Made by a program: the position numbers and the translations under genes. Below are positions 7,231 through 15,437 of a stretch of 64,000 nucleotides of DNA, one piece after another; the first letter of the stretch is position 1; each line of letters opens with the position of its first letter. Origin of the DNA: Azospirillum rugosum (GTDB lineage: Bacteria > Pseudomonadota > Alphaproteobacteria > Azospirillales > Azospirillaceae). Under the pieces are notes generated by a model. It searched no databases, had not been told where the DNA came from, and saw only the letters and a list, made by a program, of their open reading frames with translations. The DNA lies in assembly GCF_017876155.1 (NCBI RefSeq), contig NZ_JAGINP010000011.1:1-64000 (forward strand). Reading direction: 5' to 3'.

Positions 7231-10101
7231 TCAATTTAATTCCCGCAGCACCCGCATCCCATTGTTCAGGTACCGCACGTCCACGTCGTAGAACAGGCGG
7301 GCGGTGTCGCTGATGTCGGTCTTGCTGGTGCGCCAGGAGCCGCCGCGCAGAACGCGCTCGCGGCAGTCGCCGGTGACCCAGGCGCTGCCGTCGGACGGGG
7401 CGCCGCTGTAGTCGGGGTGCCAGCAGTCCGCCACCCACTCCGCCACGCTGCCGTTCATGTCGTGCAGGCCGAAGGGGTTTGGCTTGTAGCTGCCGACGGA
7501 CGCCGGGGTCAGACGCTCGTGCGGGCCGCCGCAGTCCTGGCAGTTGGCGAGCACGCCCGCCTCGTTGCCCCACCAATAGCGGCCGGTGGTGCCGCCGCGC
7601 GCGGCGTATTCCCACTCCGCCTCGGTCGGCAGGCGGTAGCGCTGGCCGGTCTTCTGGCTCAGCCACTTCGCGTAGGCCTGCGCCTCCTGCCAGGAGATGT
7701 TGTGGATCGGCGTGTTGTCGTTGGGGTTGGTCATCCGCGGCATGCCGTTGGGGCAGCCGCCGCCGTCCACGCAGGCGCGGAATTCCGCCACCGTGACCTC
7801 GTAGGCGCCGAGCGCGAAGGGCTTGGCGATGGTCACCTTGCGCACCGGCTTCTCGGACCGGTCGCCCTGGTCGCTGCCCATGGAGAAGCTGCCGGGCTGG
7901 ATGCGCACCATCACCGGGCATTCCGGGCAGTCCTGGAAGCTGTTGGACTTGCTGTGGTTGCGCACCGCCCCGCTGCCTGGGGCCGATGGCGCTCCTGCCA
8001 CGGCGACCTGCTGTTCCTCCGCAGGTGGCGGCGCCGCGGCCTGCTGCTTCTCGGGCTGCGGTTTTTCCGGTGGCGGGGGCGGGGCGGCCTCCGTGCGGTC
8101 CGCCGGGGGCGTCATGTGGACCAGCGGTGCGAAGACGTAGCCCTGCGACCCGTCGCCCAGGGTCACGTGATACCAGTTGGCCCCTGGCACGCGGCCCATC
8201 ACGCGCAGCGTCGTGTTGCGCGGCAGGTTGGCGAGGCGGGTGGCGTTGTTGGCCGGGCTGGAGCGCAGATTGGCGTCGGCCACGGTGACGTAGGTGCCCT
8301 CCTCCACCGGTTCCAGCTTCGGCTGTTCGGGCTTCGCGGCCTCGGGCTTGCTATCAGGCTTGCTCTCGGGCTTTCCCTCCGGCTTTGCGGGTGCCGCCAT
8401 GGCGACCTCCGTGCCGGCCACGGGCAGCTCGCTCTTCTTCGCCACGGTGTTCAGCGCGCCGAGCTTCTGCCGCGCCAGCCCGGCGTAGGACCCGTTGGCG
8501 AACAGGCGCAGGAAGGCTTCGAAGTCGGCCGGGTCGTTGCTGTTCTTGACCATCTGCCAGATGGACTCCTCCAGCGCCGCCGGCTGCGGGGCGGTGCCCG
8601 ACGCGCCGATGTCCAGCTTGACCGTCCCGGTGGCGCGGCCGCCCTTGCCGTCCTCGACCAGATAGGCGAAGGCGCCCGCGGGGCCGGGCGCCGCCTCCTC
8701 CGGATCAAAGGTCAGGCGGTTCAGCGTCTCCGGGGCCAGCCGGTCGCTGGGGCGGATCAGGGTGGCGCCGTCCTTGACCTTGCCGCGCTCCGGCACGGCG
8801 GTGACGGTGATGGTCAGGGCGTCGCCGTCCGGATCCACGGGCGGCTCGATGTTCAGCGGGTTCGGGATGGCGCGCAACGTCCGTTCCGCCATCACCACGG
8901 GCGCCCGGTTGCTGGGCTTGATGGCCATGCGCACGCCGCCGCGCACGATCCCGCCGCGCCCGTCCATCACGGTGAAGTCGAAGCTACCGGCGTCGCCGAC
9001 GACGGTCGCGTCCGGCTTGAAGCTGGTGGCGGCCAGCTGCTCCACGGTCAGGTAATCGCCGATCAGCACGACGCGGTCGCCGATGCGCACGCTGCCGCCG
9101 CGCGGCAGGCCGGACACCTGGGCGAACAACTGGTCGTCGTCCGGATCGGTCGGGCGGCCGATGCGCAGCGGCTCGGCGTCGGCCCGGTCGGTCACCTCCA
9201 GCGCCTTCAGCTCGCCCAGCACCGGCGGCCGGTTCGGCGGGCGCGGGTTGAAGTAGAAGGGCGTGGCGCCGAGCGACCCGAAGATGTAGGGCTCCTGCCG
9301 GCCGTTGGTGGACTGGCGCACCGTGTCGCGCACGTTGCGGAAGAACAGGCTCAGCTCCAGCCCCGGCGTCTCCAGATGCTGGAGCAGCGCCGCCGAGTAG
9401 GGGCTGTGGTCGCCCTGCCCGTCTTCGGCCAGCTGGTCGGCGCGGGTGGCCATGGCGACCAGCGTGTCGCTGGGCGTGTCGTCGATGCGGGCGAAGCCGT
9501 AGTTGACCTGGATGCGGTTCTGCCCGGCCTGCTTCAGCCGGTCGACGAAGGGGTTGTTGCGGCAGGCGTCGAGCATCAGGATGCCCAGCTTGCGGGCCTG
9601 CGACAGCTCGCCCATCATCAGGTTCAGCGGCATCGCCTCGTAGACGAGGTCGCGCTCGCGCTCCAGCCGGGCATCGGACGGGACGATGTAGTTGTTGCCG
9701 CCGACCTGGATGCCGTGGCCGGCGTAGAAGATCACCGCCACGTCCGCCTGCGACGCGCGGATGCCGAAATCGCGCAGCGCGCGCTCAAAGGTCCGGCCGT
9801 CCAGGTCGAACCGCTCGTCCACATCGAATTGCAGCTTGCGCAGCGCGTCGCCGATCGCCTTGGCGTCGTTGCGGGGGTTCTGGAGTTCGGGGGCGTATTC
9901 GTACTTGCCGATGCCGACGACCAGCGCGATGCGCTTTTCCGGCGAACCGGACGACGTCGCCGGTGGAGTCGCGACCTTTTGCGCCCAGCCGTCGCCCACC
10001 GCGCATAACGACGCGCCGACCAACACGAGAACGCCCAGGCAGGTGCGCGCCATCCACCAGAACAGGCCCGGCCAGCGTTGCGCCATTGGTCCGTTCGTCA
10101 T
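7231..10101 (-). CDS. secreted caspase-SH3-SUMF1 protein (orthocaspase)
   Basis: A 956-residue secreted protein. Order: signal peptide or anchor (~18-41); caspase-like peptidase C14 domain (~55-285) with His129 (FYAGHGIQ) and Cys180 (LMLDACRNNPF); two cadherin-like repeats opening with NRPPVL and NRAPVV (~290-500); a helical segment (~510-548); a Lys/Pro-rich linker; a bacterial SH3 domain (~601-662, NLRSSP...); a Pro/Gln-rich linker; and a C-terminal formylglycine-generating-enzyme-like SUMF1 domain (~725-956, MVRIQPGSFSMGS, LRGGSW). The SUMF1 C-terminus ends NNGMRVLREL without the catalytic cysteine pair, so it is probably a binding module. ATG 10101 is preceded by AAGGAG with 8-base spacing. 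Downstream of, and probably functionally linked to, the CHASE2 cyclase and DUF4384 genes. The substrate is unknown. Confidence 0.9.
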   Translation of the reverse strand: MTNGPMAQRWPGLFWWMARTCLGVLVLVGASLCAVGDGWAQKVATPPATSSGSPEKRIALVVGIGKYEYAPELQNPRNDAKAIGDALRKLQFDVDERFDLDGRTFERALRDFGIRASQADVAVIFYAGHGIQVGGNNYIVPSDARLERERDLVYEAMPLNLMMGELSQARKLGILMLDACRNNPFVDRLKQAGQNRIQVNYGFARIDDTPSDTLVAMATRADQLAEDGQGDHSPYSAALLQHLETPGLELSLFFRNVRDTVRQSTNGRQEPYIFGSLGATPFYFNPRPPNRPPVLGELKALEVTDRADAEPLRIGRPTDPDDDQLFAQVSGLPRGGSVRIGDRVVLIGDYLTVEQLAATSFKPDATVVGDAGSFDFTVMDGRGGIVRGGVRMAIKPSNRAPVVMAERTLRAIPNPLNIEPPVDPDGDALTITVTAVPERGKVKDGATLIRPSDRLAPETLNRLTFDPEEAAPGPAGAFAYLVEDGKGGRATGTVKLDIGASGTAPQPAALEESIWQMVKNSNDPADFEAFLRLFANGSYAGLARQKLGALNTVAKKSELPVAGTEVAMAAPAKPEGKPESKPDSKPEAAKPEQPKLEPVEEGTYVTVADANLRSSPANNATRLANLPRNTTLRVMGRVPGANWYHVTLGDGSQGYVFAPLVHMTPPADRTEAAPPPPPEKPQPEKQQAAAPPPAEEQQVAVAGAPSAPGSGAVRNHSKSNSFQDCPECPVMVRIQPGSFSMGSDQGDRSEKPVRKVTIAKPFALGAYEVTVAEFRACVDGGGCPNGMPRMTNPNDNTPIHNISWQEAQAYAKWLSQKTGQRYRLPTEAEWEYAARGGTTGRYWWGNEAGVLANCQDCGGPHERLTPASVGSYKPNPFGLHDMNGSVAEWVADCWHPDYSGAPSDGSAWVTGDCRERVLRGGSWRTSKTDISDTARLFYDVDVRYLNNGMRVLRELN

Positions 10102-10305
10102 CGCGCCGGCTCCTTGCTGGGACAGCCGCAATCCACGGGATTTATTGTTGCTGAAGAGGGCAGAATAATCTTTCGGATCGTTCGCTCCAAGCGATCATTC
10201 AGCCTAATCCCGAAAACGGGCGTGGGCCATGCACCAAAGGACTACCGCGTCTTGCGATCGCCACCACCAGGACTTTCCTAATTTTCCCGCCTTCGCGGGC
10301 TGGCC

Positions 10306-12159
10306 TTATTCCCCCGCCTTGGCGGGCTGAACGGCCTGCGGATCCTCGTCGTCCAGGATGAGCCAGGTGCGCACCGCCTTGCGCTTGCCCTTCAGCGCCA
10401 TTTCCCCGACGGGGAGCCCCGGAACCTTGCCGTCCACCGCCGCCCAGGTCGTCTCCCCGATGACGATGCGGCTGTGGGTGGAACTGCGCCGGGCGACCGT
10501 CTTGCCCAACGCCTCCAGCCGCGCCGCGGTGTTGGCCGTGTCGCCCAGCAGCGAATATTCCATGTGCCGCAGCCCGCCCAGGCTCCCGGCGACCAGTGGT
10601 CCGGTGTGGATGCCGATGCGGATGCCGATGGGGGGCAGCCCCTCCGCCTGCCACTGCTGGTTCAGCGCGCGCAGTTCCCGCCCCATCTGGAGCGCGCAGC
10701 GCACCGCGCGCTCGGCATCCGCGTCGATCTCCGCCTGCGTCGTGCGGGCGACCGGCGCGCCGAAGACGGCCAGGATCGCGTCGCCGATGAAGCGCAGCAC
10801 GATCCCGTCATGCGCCGCGGCGATGCGGACCATGGCGTCGAGATAGCCTTCCAGCCAGCGGATCAGCGGCTCCGGCTCCAGCGCCTCGCAGACGGTGGTG
10901 AAGCCCTCGATGTCGGAGAACAGGACGGTGGCGGTCAGCTCCTGCGGGCGCGGGCGGCCGCCGGCCAGGAAGGTCGCGCGCTCCCGCCAGATCTCGTCGG
11001 CGACGGGCTGCGAGACGTGGTTGGCGAACAGCTGCATCAGGCTGTGGCGGTCGGCCCGCTCCTTCAGCGACTGGTGCGCGGTCATCACCGCAATGCCGCC
11101 CAGCCATGCCCCCGACGGCGCCATGAAGGCCACCAGGGGGCCGCCGTGGGCGAACAGCGCGATCCCCGCCGCCCACAGCGCGACCAGGATCAGCAGGCTG
11201 GCCGAGACGAGCAGCCACATGGGCAGCCCGGCCACCGCCAGCCCCACGCCCGCGGCGGCGAGCGCCACGACCAGCGCCGCTTCCCAGCGCAGCGGCAGGC
11301 TGCGGCTCGTCCGGCCATCCAGAAGCTGCGCCAGCACATGGGCCTGGATCTCCACCCCCGGCGTGGACAGGCCGGCGACGGCCAGCGGGGTGCGGTGCTG
11401 GTCCACCCCGACCAGGACGGTGCCGACCACGGCGATGCGCCCGGCCAGCCACGCGCGCGGCAGCATCGGCACGGTGTCCGCCGGGTAGACCGGGAAGGGC
11501 GCCGCGCCCGGCGCCGGCCCGGCGAGCCAGTCGACGCGGAAGGGCTCCGCCGGGATCGCGGCGCCGGCGACCATCGCCAGCCGGGCCGGGAAGCTCGGCG
11601 TGCCGTCCGGCGCGCGCGGGACGTGCCAGCGCACCGTGCCGTCCAGCCGGTCCTTGGCGAGGTTGGCGTGGCCGTTCGGGATGCCGTCGAGGAAGCGGCC
11701 GAGGTATCGCCGCTGCTCCTCCGTCAGGGGCGTGTCGCCGAGCGCCGTGATGCCGACCACCGGCACCGACGCGTCGCGGATGCGCCGGCGCAGCCGGTCG
11801 TCCAGCGCCGGGACGGTCGGCTGGTCGAACAGGATGTCGAGCCCGATGGCCCGCACCCCCGCCTTCTCCAGGTTGCCGACGAGGTCGGCGAGGAACCCGC
11901 GGTCCACCGGCGAGCGGCAGGCCAGGGTGGAGAACAGATCCTCGCCCAGCGTGATCAGCACCACGCCCGGATGCTGCGGCGCCGGCGGCGTGAAGTAGGC
12001 GATGGTCAGGTCGCGGAAGCTCTCGTCGGCCGAGCGCAGCGGCGGCAGGAGCCGGGTCAGCCCCAGCGCCGCCGCGGAGACCCCGACCACCGCCGCCGCC
12101 CCGAAGAGCCACGGGAGCAACCACGGGGGCAACAACGGGGCTGGCCCCGCCTTTCCCAA
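10306..12159 (-). CDS. CHASE2-domain class III nucleotide cyclase
   Basis: A 617-residue membrane sensor-cyclase. An N-terminal TM (~13-33) leads into an extracytoplasmic CHASE2 domain (~45-285), then three TM segments (~292-362) and a class III cyclase domain (~405-600). Metal-binding D416 (LFSDIEGF) and D460 (FIGDAI) are present, as are the transition-state N543 and R547 in GDTANTAARLE. The purine-selecting positions read R456 (LRFIGD) and S536 (EYSLLGD), not the usual Lys with Asp or Thr, so cAMP as product is likely but not certain. The start is a TTG at 12159, 10 bases after the DUF4384 stop, with GAGGG upstream; the pair is clearly an operon. The caspase gene follows after 204 bases. 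Confidence 0.9.
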   Translation of the reverse strand: MGKAGPAPLLPPWLLPWLFGAAAVVGVSAAALGLTRLLPPLRSADESFRDLTIAYFTPPAPQHPGVVLITLGEDLFSTLACRSPVDRGFLADLVGNLEKAGVRAIGLDILFDQPTVPALDDRLRRRIRDASVPVVGITALGDTPLTEEQRRYLGRFLDGIPNGHANLAKDRLDGTVRWHVPRAPDGTPSFPARLAMVAGAAIPAEPFRVDWLAGPAPGAAPFPVYPADTVPMLPRAWLAGRIAVVGTVLVGVDQHRTPLAVAGLSTPGVEIQAHVLAQLLDGRTSRSLPLRWEAALVVALAAAGVGLAVAGLPMWLLVSASLLILVALWAAGIALFAHGGPLVAFMAPSGAWLGGIAVMTAHQSLKERADRHSLMQLFANHVSQPVADEIWRERATFLAGGRPRPQELTATVLFSDIEGFTTVCEALEPEPLIRWLEGYLDAMVRIAAAHDGIVLRFIGDAILAVFGAPVARTTQAEIDADAERAVRCALQMGRELRALNQQWQAEGLPPIGIRIGIHTGPLVAGSLGGLRHMEYSLLGDTANTAARLEALGKTVARRSSTHSRIVIGETTWAAVDGKVPGLPVGEMALKGKRKAVRTWLILDDEDPQAVQPAKAGE

Positions 12160-12169
12160 GGCGGCGCCC

Positions 12170-13321
12170 TCACTCGACGCGCAGAATGACCTGGGCCATC
12201 ACCAGATCGGTCTGCTTCAGCGAATTCAGCGTCTGCTCCAGCCTCACCGCGGCCTCGTCGGTGAGGGGGCGGAAAGCGTCGCGGCGGCCCGGCAGGTCGT
12301 TGCCGAGATCGCGTCCAGCCGCGAAGCAGCGCACCTCCTGATCGCCGGGCTTGCCGCCCCCGCTGTCGCCCGCGCGCAGCGGCATCGGCATGCGGTCGCC
12401 GGGCAGCGACAGCGTCTGGTGCCCTTCCACCAGCGACGGCGCCGACGGCCCGGACGGGAAGATGGGCGTCAGCTGCCCGCGCGTGTTGCGCAGGTAGCAG
12501 TAGACGTGGGCGTCGCGGTTGGTCTGCAGCACCAGCTTGACCGGCTCCCCGGACCGGTAGGTGGGGTAGAGCCCGCGGTCGGTCGACAGGTACAGGTTCA
12601 GGGGCGCCATGCCGTCCCGCACCGGGCTCAGCAGGGCGGCGGCCTGCGCGGCGCAGCCCGCACCGGCGAGCCGGACGGCCAGCGCCGCCCCCTCTCCGTC
12701 GCTCTCCACCACGCGCAGGCGCAGCGTGTGGCGCGGCTTGCCGTCCGGGCCGGCCACCGACAGCTCCTGCCCGTCCTTCAGGGTAAGGTCCTTGGGCCAG
12801 GGTACGGCGTTCGCCTTGTCCCAGCGGACGGTGGCCGAGGTGCCGCGCGCGATGTCGCGCAGGGTCGCCGGGACCAGCGCCGGGTCGCGGGGCTTCTGCA
12901 CCATGACCGTGCCGCCGGCCTTCACGCACTGCGTGCCGGCCACGCCCGGATCGACGGCGAAGACCTGCTCCGCCCCCTTCTGCATCGGGCTGTTGAGCGC
13001 GCGGGCGGCGCCGAGGTCGGTCTGGAAGAAGCGTTCGCCGCCGACCAGCGTGCCGACGCCGTTCCAGCTCGACGCCTCCGGCATCTTGTCGAGGGCGCCT
13101 TCAAACGGGCCCTTGATGCGCACCATGCGCCCGTTGGCGAACAGGAACAGCGCGTTCGCCCCGTCCGGCACGGTCACCGGCGTGCCGTCGGCCACCAGCT
13201 GCCCCTGCGCGTAGCCGGGGGCGGTCGAGGCGACCACCACCGCCTCCGCGGCGGCGGCCGGGGGCGTGATCGCGAGGCTCGCGACGGTCGCGGCCAGCAC
13301 CGCGCCCAATGCTCTGGACAT
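12170..13321 (-). CDS. secreted DUF4384 protein with FecR-like N-terminal region
   Basis: A 383-residue exported protein with signal peptide MSRALGAVLAATVASLA...AAAA. Residues ~40-75 (GTPVTVPDGANALFLFANG, then RMVRIKGPFEG) resemble FecR-type beta repeats. A DUF4384 domain occupies ~242-332, with the characteristic VYCYLRNTRGQLTPIFPS. DUF4384 is often attached to bacterial caspases and Ser/Thr kinases as an envelope-associated module; its function is unknown. ATG 13321 has GGAGG 5 bases upstream; an in-frame ATG at 13333 overlaps that site. It precedes the CHASE2 cyclase by 10 bases, so it may sense or modulate the CHASE2 ectodomain (inference). It shares the VYCY-IFP motif with the lipoprotein at 15438. 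Confidence 0.8.
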   Translation of the reverse strand: MSRALGAVLAATVASLAITPPAAAAEAVVVASTAPGYAQGQLVADGTPVTVPDGANALFLFANGRMVRIKGPFEGALDKMPEASSWNGVGTLVGGERFFQTDLGAARALNSPMQKGAEQVFAVDPGVAGTQCVKAGGTVMVQKPRDPALVPATLRDIARGTSATVRWDKANAVPWPKDLTLKDGQELSVAGPDGKPRHTLRLRVVESDGEGAALAVRLAGAGCAAQAAALLSPVRDGMAPLNLYLSTDRGLYPTYRSGEPVKLVLQTNRDAHVYCYLRNTRGQLTPIFPSGPSAPSLVEGHQTLSLPGDRMPMPLRAGDSGGGKPGDQEVRCFAAGRDLGNDLPGRRDAFRPLTDEAAVRLEQTLNSLKQTDLVMAQVILRVE

Positions 13322-13674
13322 GTTCGCCTCCATAGGCGGGGAACGGGAAATCATTGGCGTTTCCCGGACCCCTGTCCAGGCAACGAAGGGGGAATGCCCG
13401 GCCGGCGATTCCCGCCGGAATTGGGTGTGGCAACGGTCCCGGATGGACATGTCGAATCCTCCGAATTGGGCCCGGCGGCGAGGTTGCCGCGAGCGTTCGC
13501 GCTCCGAACCCTAGCCCTCCTCCCCCCGAAGAGGCTGTGAGCCGCGCCACATCGGGACGCGGGACCTCCGATCCTTTTGTCGCGCCGCTGTGGCGGCCAT
13601 CACAGCGGGACGGAATTCGGCAGCCTACACTGCCGCCCAGACCGACCATTCCCGAGCGTTTCGAGGAGCCCGCC
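13322..13674. other. 353-base intergenic region between divergent genes
   Basis: Lies between the DUF4384 gene (leftward) and the DUF1150 gene (rightward), so it should hold both promoters. I see two small inverted repeats: CCGCTGTG-N8-CACAGCGG at 13585-13608 and GGCAG-N6-CTGCC at 13619-13634, the latter containing TACACT, a possible -10 element for DUF1150. No coding region or RNA gene is supported here. Confidence 0.5.
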
Positions 13675-13902
13675 ATGACCGCCCCGCACGTCGCCCCGCA
13701 CGTCGCCTTTGCCGCCACGGACAGCAGCTTCGCCCGCTACGGCATCACGGACGTGGCCTACACGCGGACCGTCCTGCTCGAAGGCCGCACCGCCTACGCC
13801 GTGCACGCCGCCGACGGCACCTGCCTGTGGCTGGACACCGACCGCGAAACGGCCGTCGCCACGCTGAAGGACCACGGGATGAGCCTCGTCAGCGTGCATT
13901 GA
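13675..13902 (+). CDS. DUF1150 small protein
   Basis: A 75-residue protein whose second half, GRTAYAVHAADGT through ETAVATLKDHGMSLVSVH, matches the DUF1150 pattern I know from alphaproteobacteria (AxAIHAADGTPL...DRxxAFAAxxQHxLxPVSVH). GAGGAG at 13662-13667 gives a good ribosome site for ATG 13675. In rhizobia a DUF1150 gene often follows a small heat-shock gene; here it stands alone between leftward envelope genes. Function is unknown. Confidence 0.8.
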   Translation: MTAPHVAPHVAFAATDSSFARYGITDVAYTRTVLLEGRTAYAVHAADGTCLWLDTDRETAVATLKDHGMSLVSVH

Positions 13903-13924
13903 GGGGGTCGTAAATTTCGAGAAA

Positions 13925-14040
13925 AGTGGTCGCGCCGGGCCCCCACCCTGACCCTCCCCCATCTTCGACGGCGGAGGGAATCGCTCCTCCCCCCGTCGAA
14001 GATGGGGGGAGGTTGGGAGGGGGGCCCGGCGCGACCACTC
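13925..14040. repeat. G/C-rich interspersed repeat, copy 3 (convergent gene ends)
   Basis: Outer ends AGTGGTCGCGCCGGGCCCCC and GGGGGGCCCGGCGCGACCACT are perfect reverse complements, enclosing C- and G-tract arms with ATCTTCGACGG and CGTCGAAGAT. It fills the gap between the DUF1150 stop and the stop of the leftward gene ending at 14062. This is the most symmetrical copy in the window. Confidence 0.92.
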
Positions 14041-14061
14041 GTGTCATCGCCGCGAAGCGAC

Positions 14062-14394
14062 CTATTCCTTTTCCCTCGGGCTCAACATACAGGACGTGCG
14101 GTTCTGGCTGACGATGGACAGGGTCCGTTCGGGCTCGCCCGCGCGGCGGAAACGCAGGGCGTTGATCTGGCTGGCGACGCTGAGGGACAGGACGTTCAGG
14201 TCGGCCTCGTCGATGATCTTCTCGCCGTCCTGCCAGCATTGGACGCGGACCCGGCCACGGGCGACGCCGATCTCTATGCCGCCGGACTCCGGGCCGACGC
14301 TTTGGCCGTTCTTGCGCACCACCGTGGCGTCGGCGGCCCCCGAAAACACGGGGACCGCCGCCACGGCGAGGAGGAGCAGGAGAATGCGGACCAT
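14062..14394 (-). CDS. small secreted protein of unknown function
   Basis: A 110-residue exported protein: signal peptide MVRILLLLLAVAAVPVFSG with cleavage probably near ADA, then a compact beta-rich domain (GGIEIGVARGRVRVQCWQDG, then LSLSVASQINALRFRR). Two cysteines (in VQCWQD and TSCMLS) could pair. ATG 14394 has GGGGAGG upstream with 6-base spacing. It lies 20 bases downstream of the OmpA-type gene and is the last gene of that leftward run, so it probably acts in the same envelope complex. The open frame that continues to 17010 is only a shadow of the OmpA and DUF4384 genes. I do not recognise the family. Confidence 0.8.
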   Translation of the reverse strand: MVRILLLLLAVAAVPVFSGAADATVVRKNGQSVGPESGGIEIGVARGRVRVQCWQDGEKIIDEADLNVLSLSVASQINALRFRRAGEPERTLSIVSQNRTSCMLSPREKE

Positions 14395-14414
14395 GATGGC
14401 CTCCCCTGCCCGGC

Positions 14415-15329
14415 TTACTGGACCGGCCGGAACTCGACGCGCCGGTTGCGGCTGTCGGTCGGGTCGGGGGTGAGTGGCTGGGTCTTGCCCATGCCGGCGA
14501 TGGCCAGCCGCTGCGGCTCCACATGGTGGACGCGCACCAGATACTCGCCCACCGACACGGCGCGGCGCTCCGACAGGCCCAGGTTGTACTGGTCGCCGCC
14601 GATCGCGTCGGTGTGCCCCTCGATGACGAGGCGCAGGCTCGGGTCCTGGTTCATCAGCCCGCCGACCGCGTCGACGTAGGAATAGAACTCCTTCGGGACG
14701 TCGGCCGAGTTGAAGGCGAAGTTGATGCGGAAGCCGAAGCCGCTGGTCGGCTGCTCCTGCTTGGCCGTCGCCTCCTCCTGGGTCGACAGGGTGGCGGGCT
14801 GGACCGCGGTCTGCTGGCGCTGCGCGGGGCGCGGCGTCGCGGGCACCGGGGCCGTCGGCGGGGCCGCGGCTTCCTGAACGGCCGGACGCTTCGGTTTCGG
14901 CTGGGGCGCGGGCTCCGGCTGCGCCATGGCCGGCTGCTGCATCGGGGCCTGCTGCATTTGCTGCATGGGCGCCTGTTGCATCGGCGCCTGCTGCACCGGC
15001 TGCTGGTAGGTGGACGGCGAGCCGTAGGCGGCGGATTCGGTCTGGCGCGGGCGCTGGGCGTTGTTGATGCCGCTGCCGACGATCTCGATGCTGCGGGTAC
15101 GGATCTTTGATTGCCCCTGGGGCTGTTCCTGCCCGTCGACCGGTGCGCCGGGCTTCACCGCCTCGCGCAACTCGTCGACGGTGGGCGGGCGGTCGAACAT
15201 CATGACCTTGTTGCTGCCCGTGCCCTCCACGGTCTGGGCCAGCGCCGGCCCGGCGCAGGCGACGACCAGAACCGGCAGCGCCACGCGGCCCAGGAGACGG
15301 AAGCTGAGTTTCGAAATCGGACGCGGCAT
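14415..15329 (-). CDS. OmpA-family protein with periplasmic linker
   Basis: A 304-residue protein: signal peptide (~1-31, ending AGPALAQ), a low-complexity Gln/Met/Pro tract (~105-145, repeated QQAPM units), a Pro-rich linker, and a C-terminal OmpA-like peptidoglycan-binding domain (~195-300) with VIEGHTDAIGG, NLGLSERRA and SRNRRVEF. No N-terminal beta-barrel is visible, so it is likely a periplasmic anchor to murein and not a porin. ATG 15329 has GGGAGG 6 bases upstream. The neighbouring lipoprotein (15438-17021) also carries a peptidoglycan-binding domain, suggesting a cell-wall-attached assembly. Confidence 0.88.
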   Translation of the reverse strand: MPRPISKLSFRLLGRVALPVLVVACAGPALAQTVEGTGSNKVMMFDRPPTVDELREAVKPGAPVDGQEQPQGQSKIRTRSIEIVGSGINNAQRPRQTESAAYGSPSTYQQPVQQAPMQQAPMQQMQQAPMQQPAMAQPEPAPQPKPKRPAVQEAAAPPTAPVPATPRPAQRQQTAVQPATLSTQEEATAKQEQPTSGFGFRINFAFNSADVPKEFYSYVDAVGGLMNQDPSLRLVIEGHTDAIGGDQYNLGLSERRAVSVGEYLVRVHHVEPQRLAIAGMGKTQPLTPDPTDSRNRRVEFRPVQ

Positions 15330-15437
15330 CGGTGGCCTCCCATGAAACGGCGAGTGAGGTGTCTTGCCTGCCTGTGTACGCCCGATGGCCGGCCCCGCGC
15401 TGTGAGCCGGCCAACAGTCGGAGCGCGTTTCCGGACG

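Noticed and set aside
7417..10008. An 863-codon rightward frame opposite the caspase gene
   Set aside because: High-GC antisense shadow. The opposite strand has clear domains and a good ribosome site.
7231..10101. Diversity-generating retroelement target with local machinery
   Set aside because: The SUMF1 fold suits it, but I found no reverse transcriptase or template repeat in the window.
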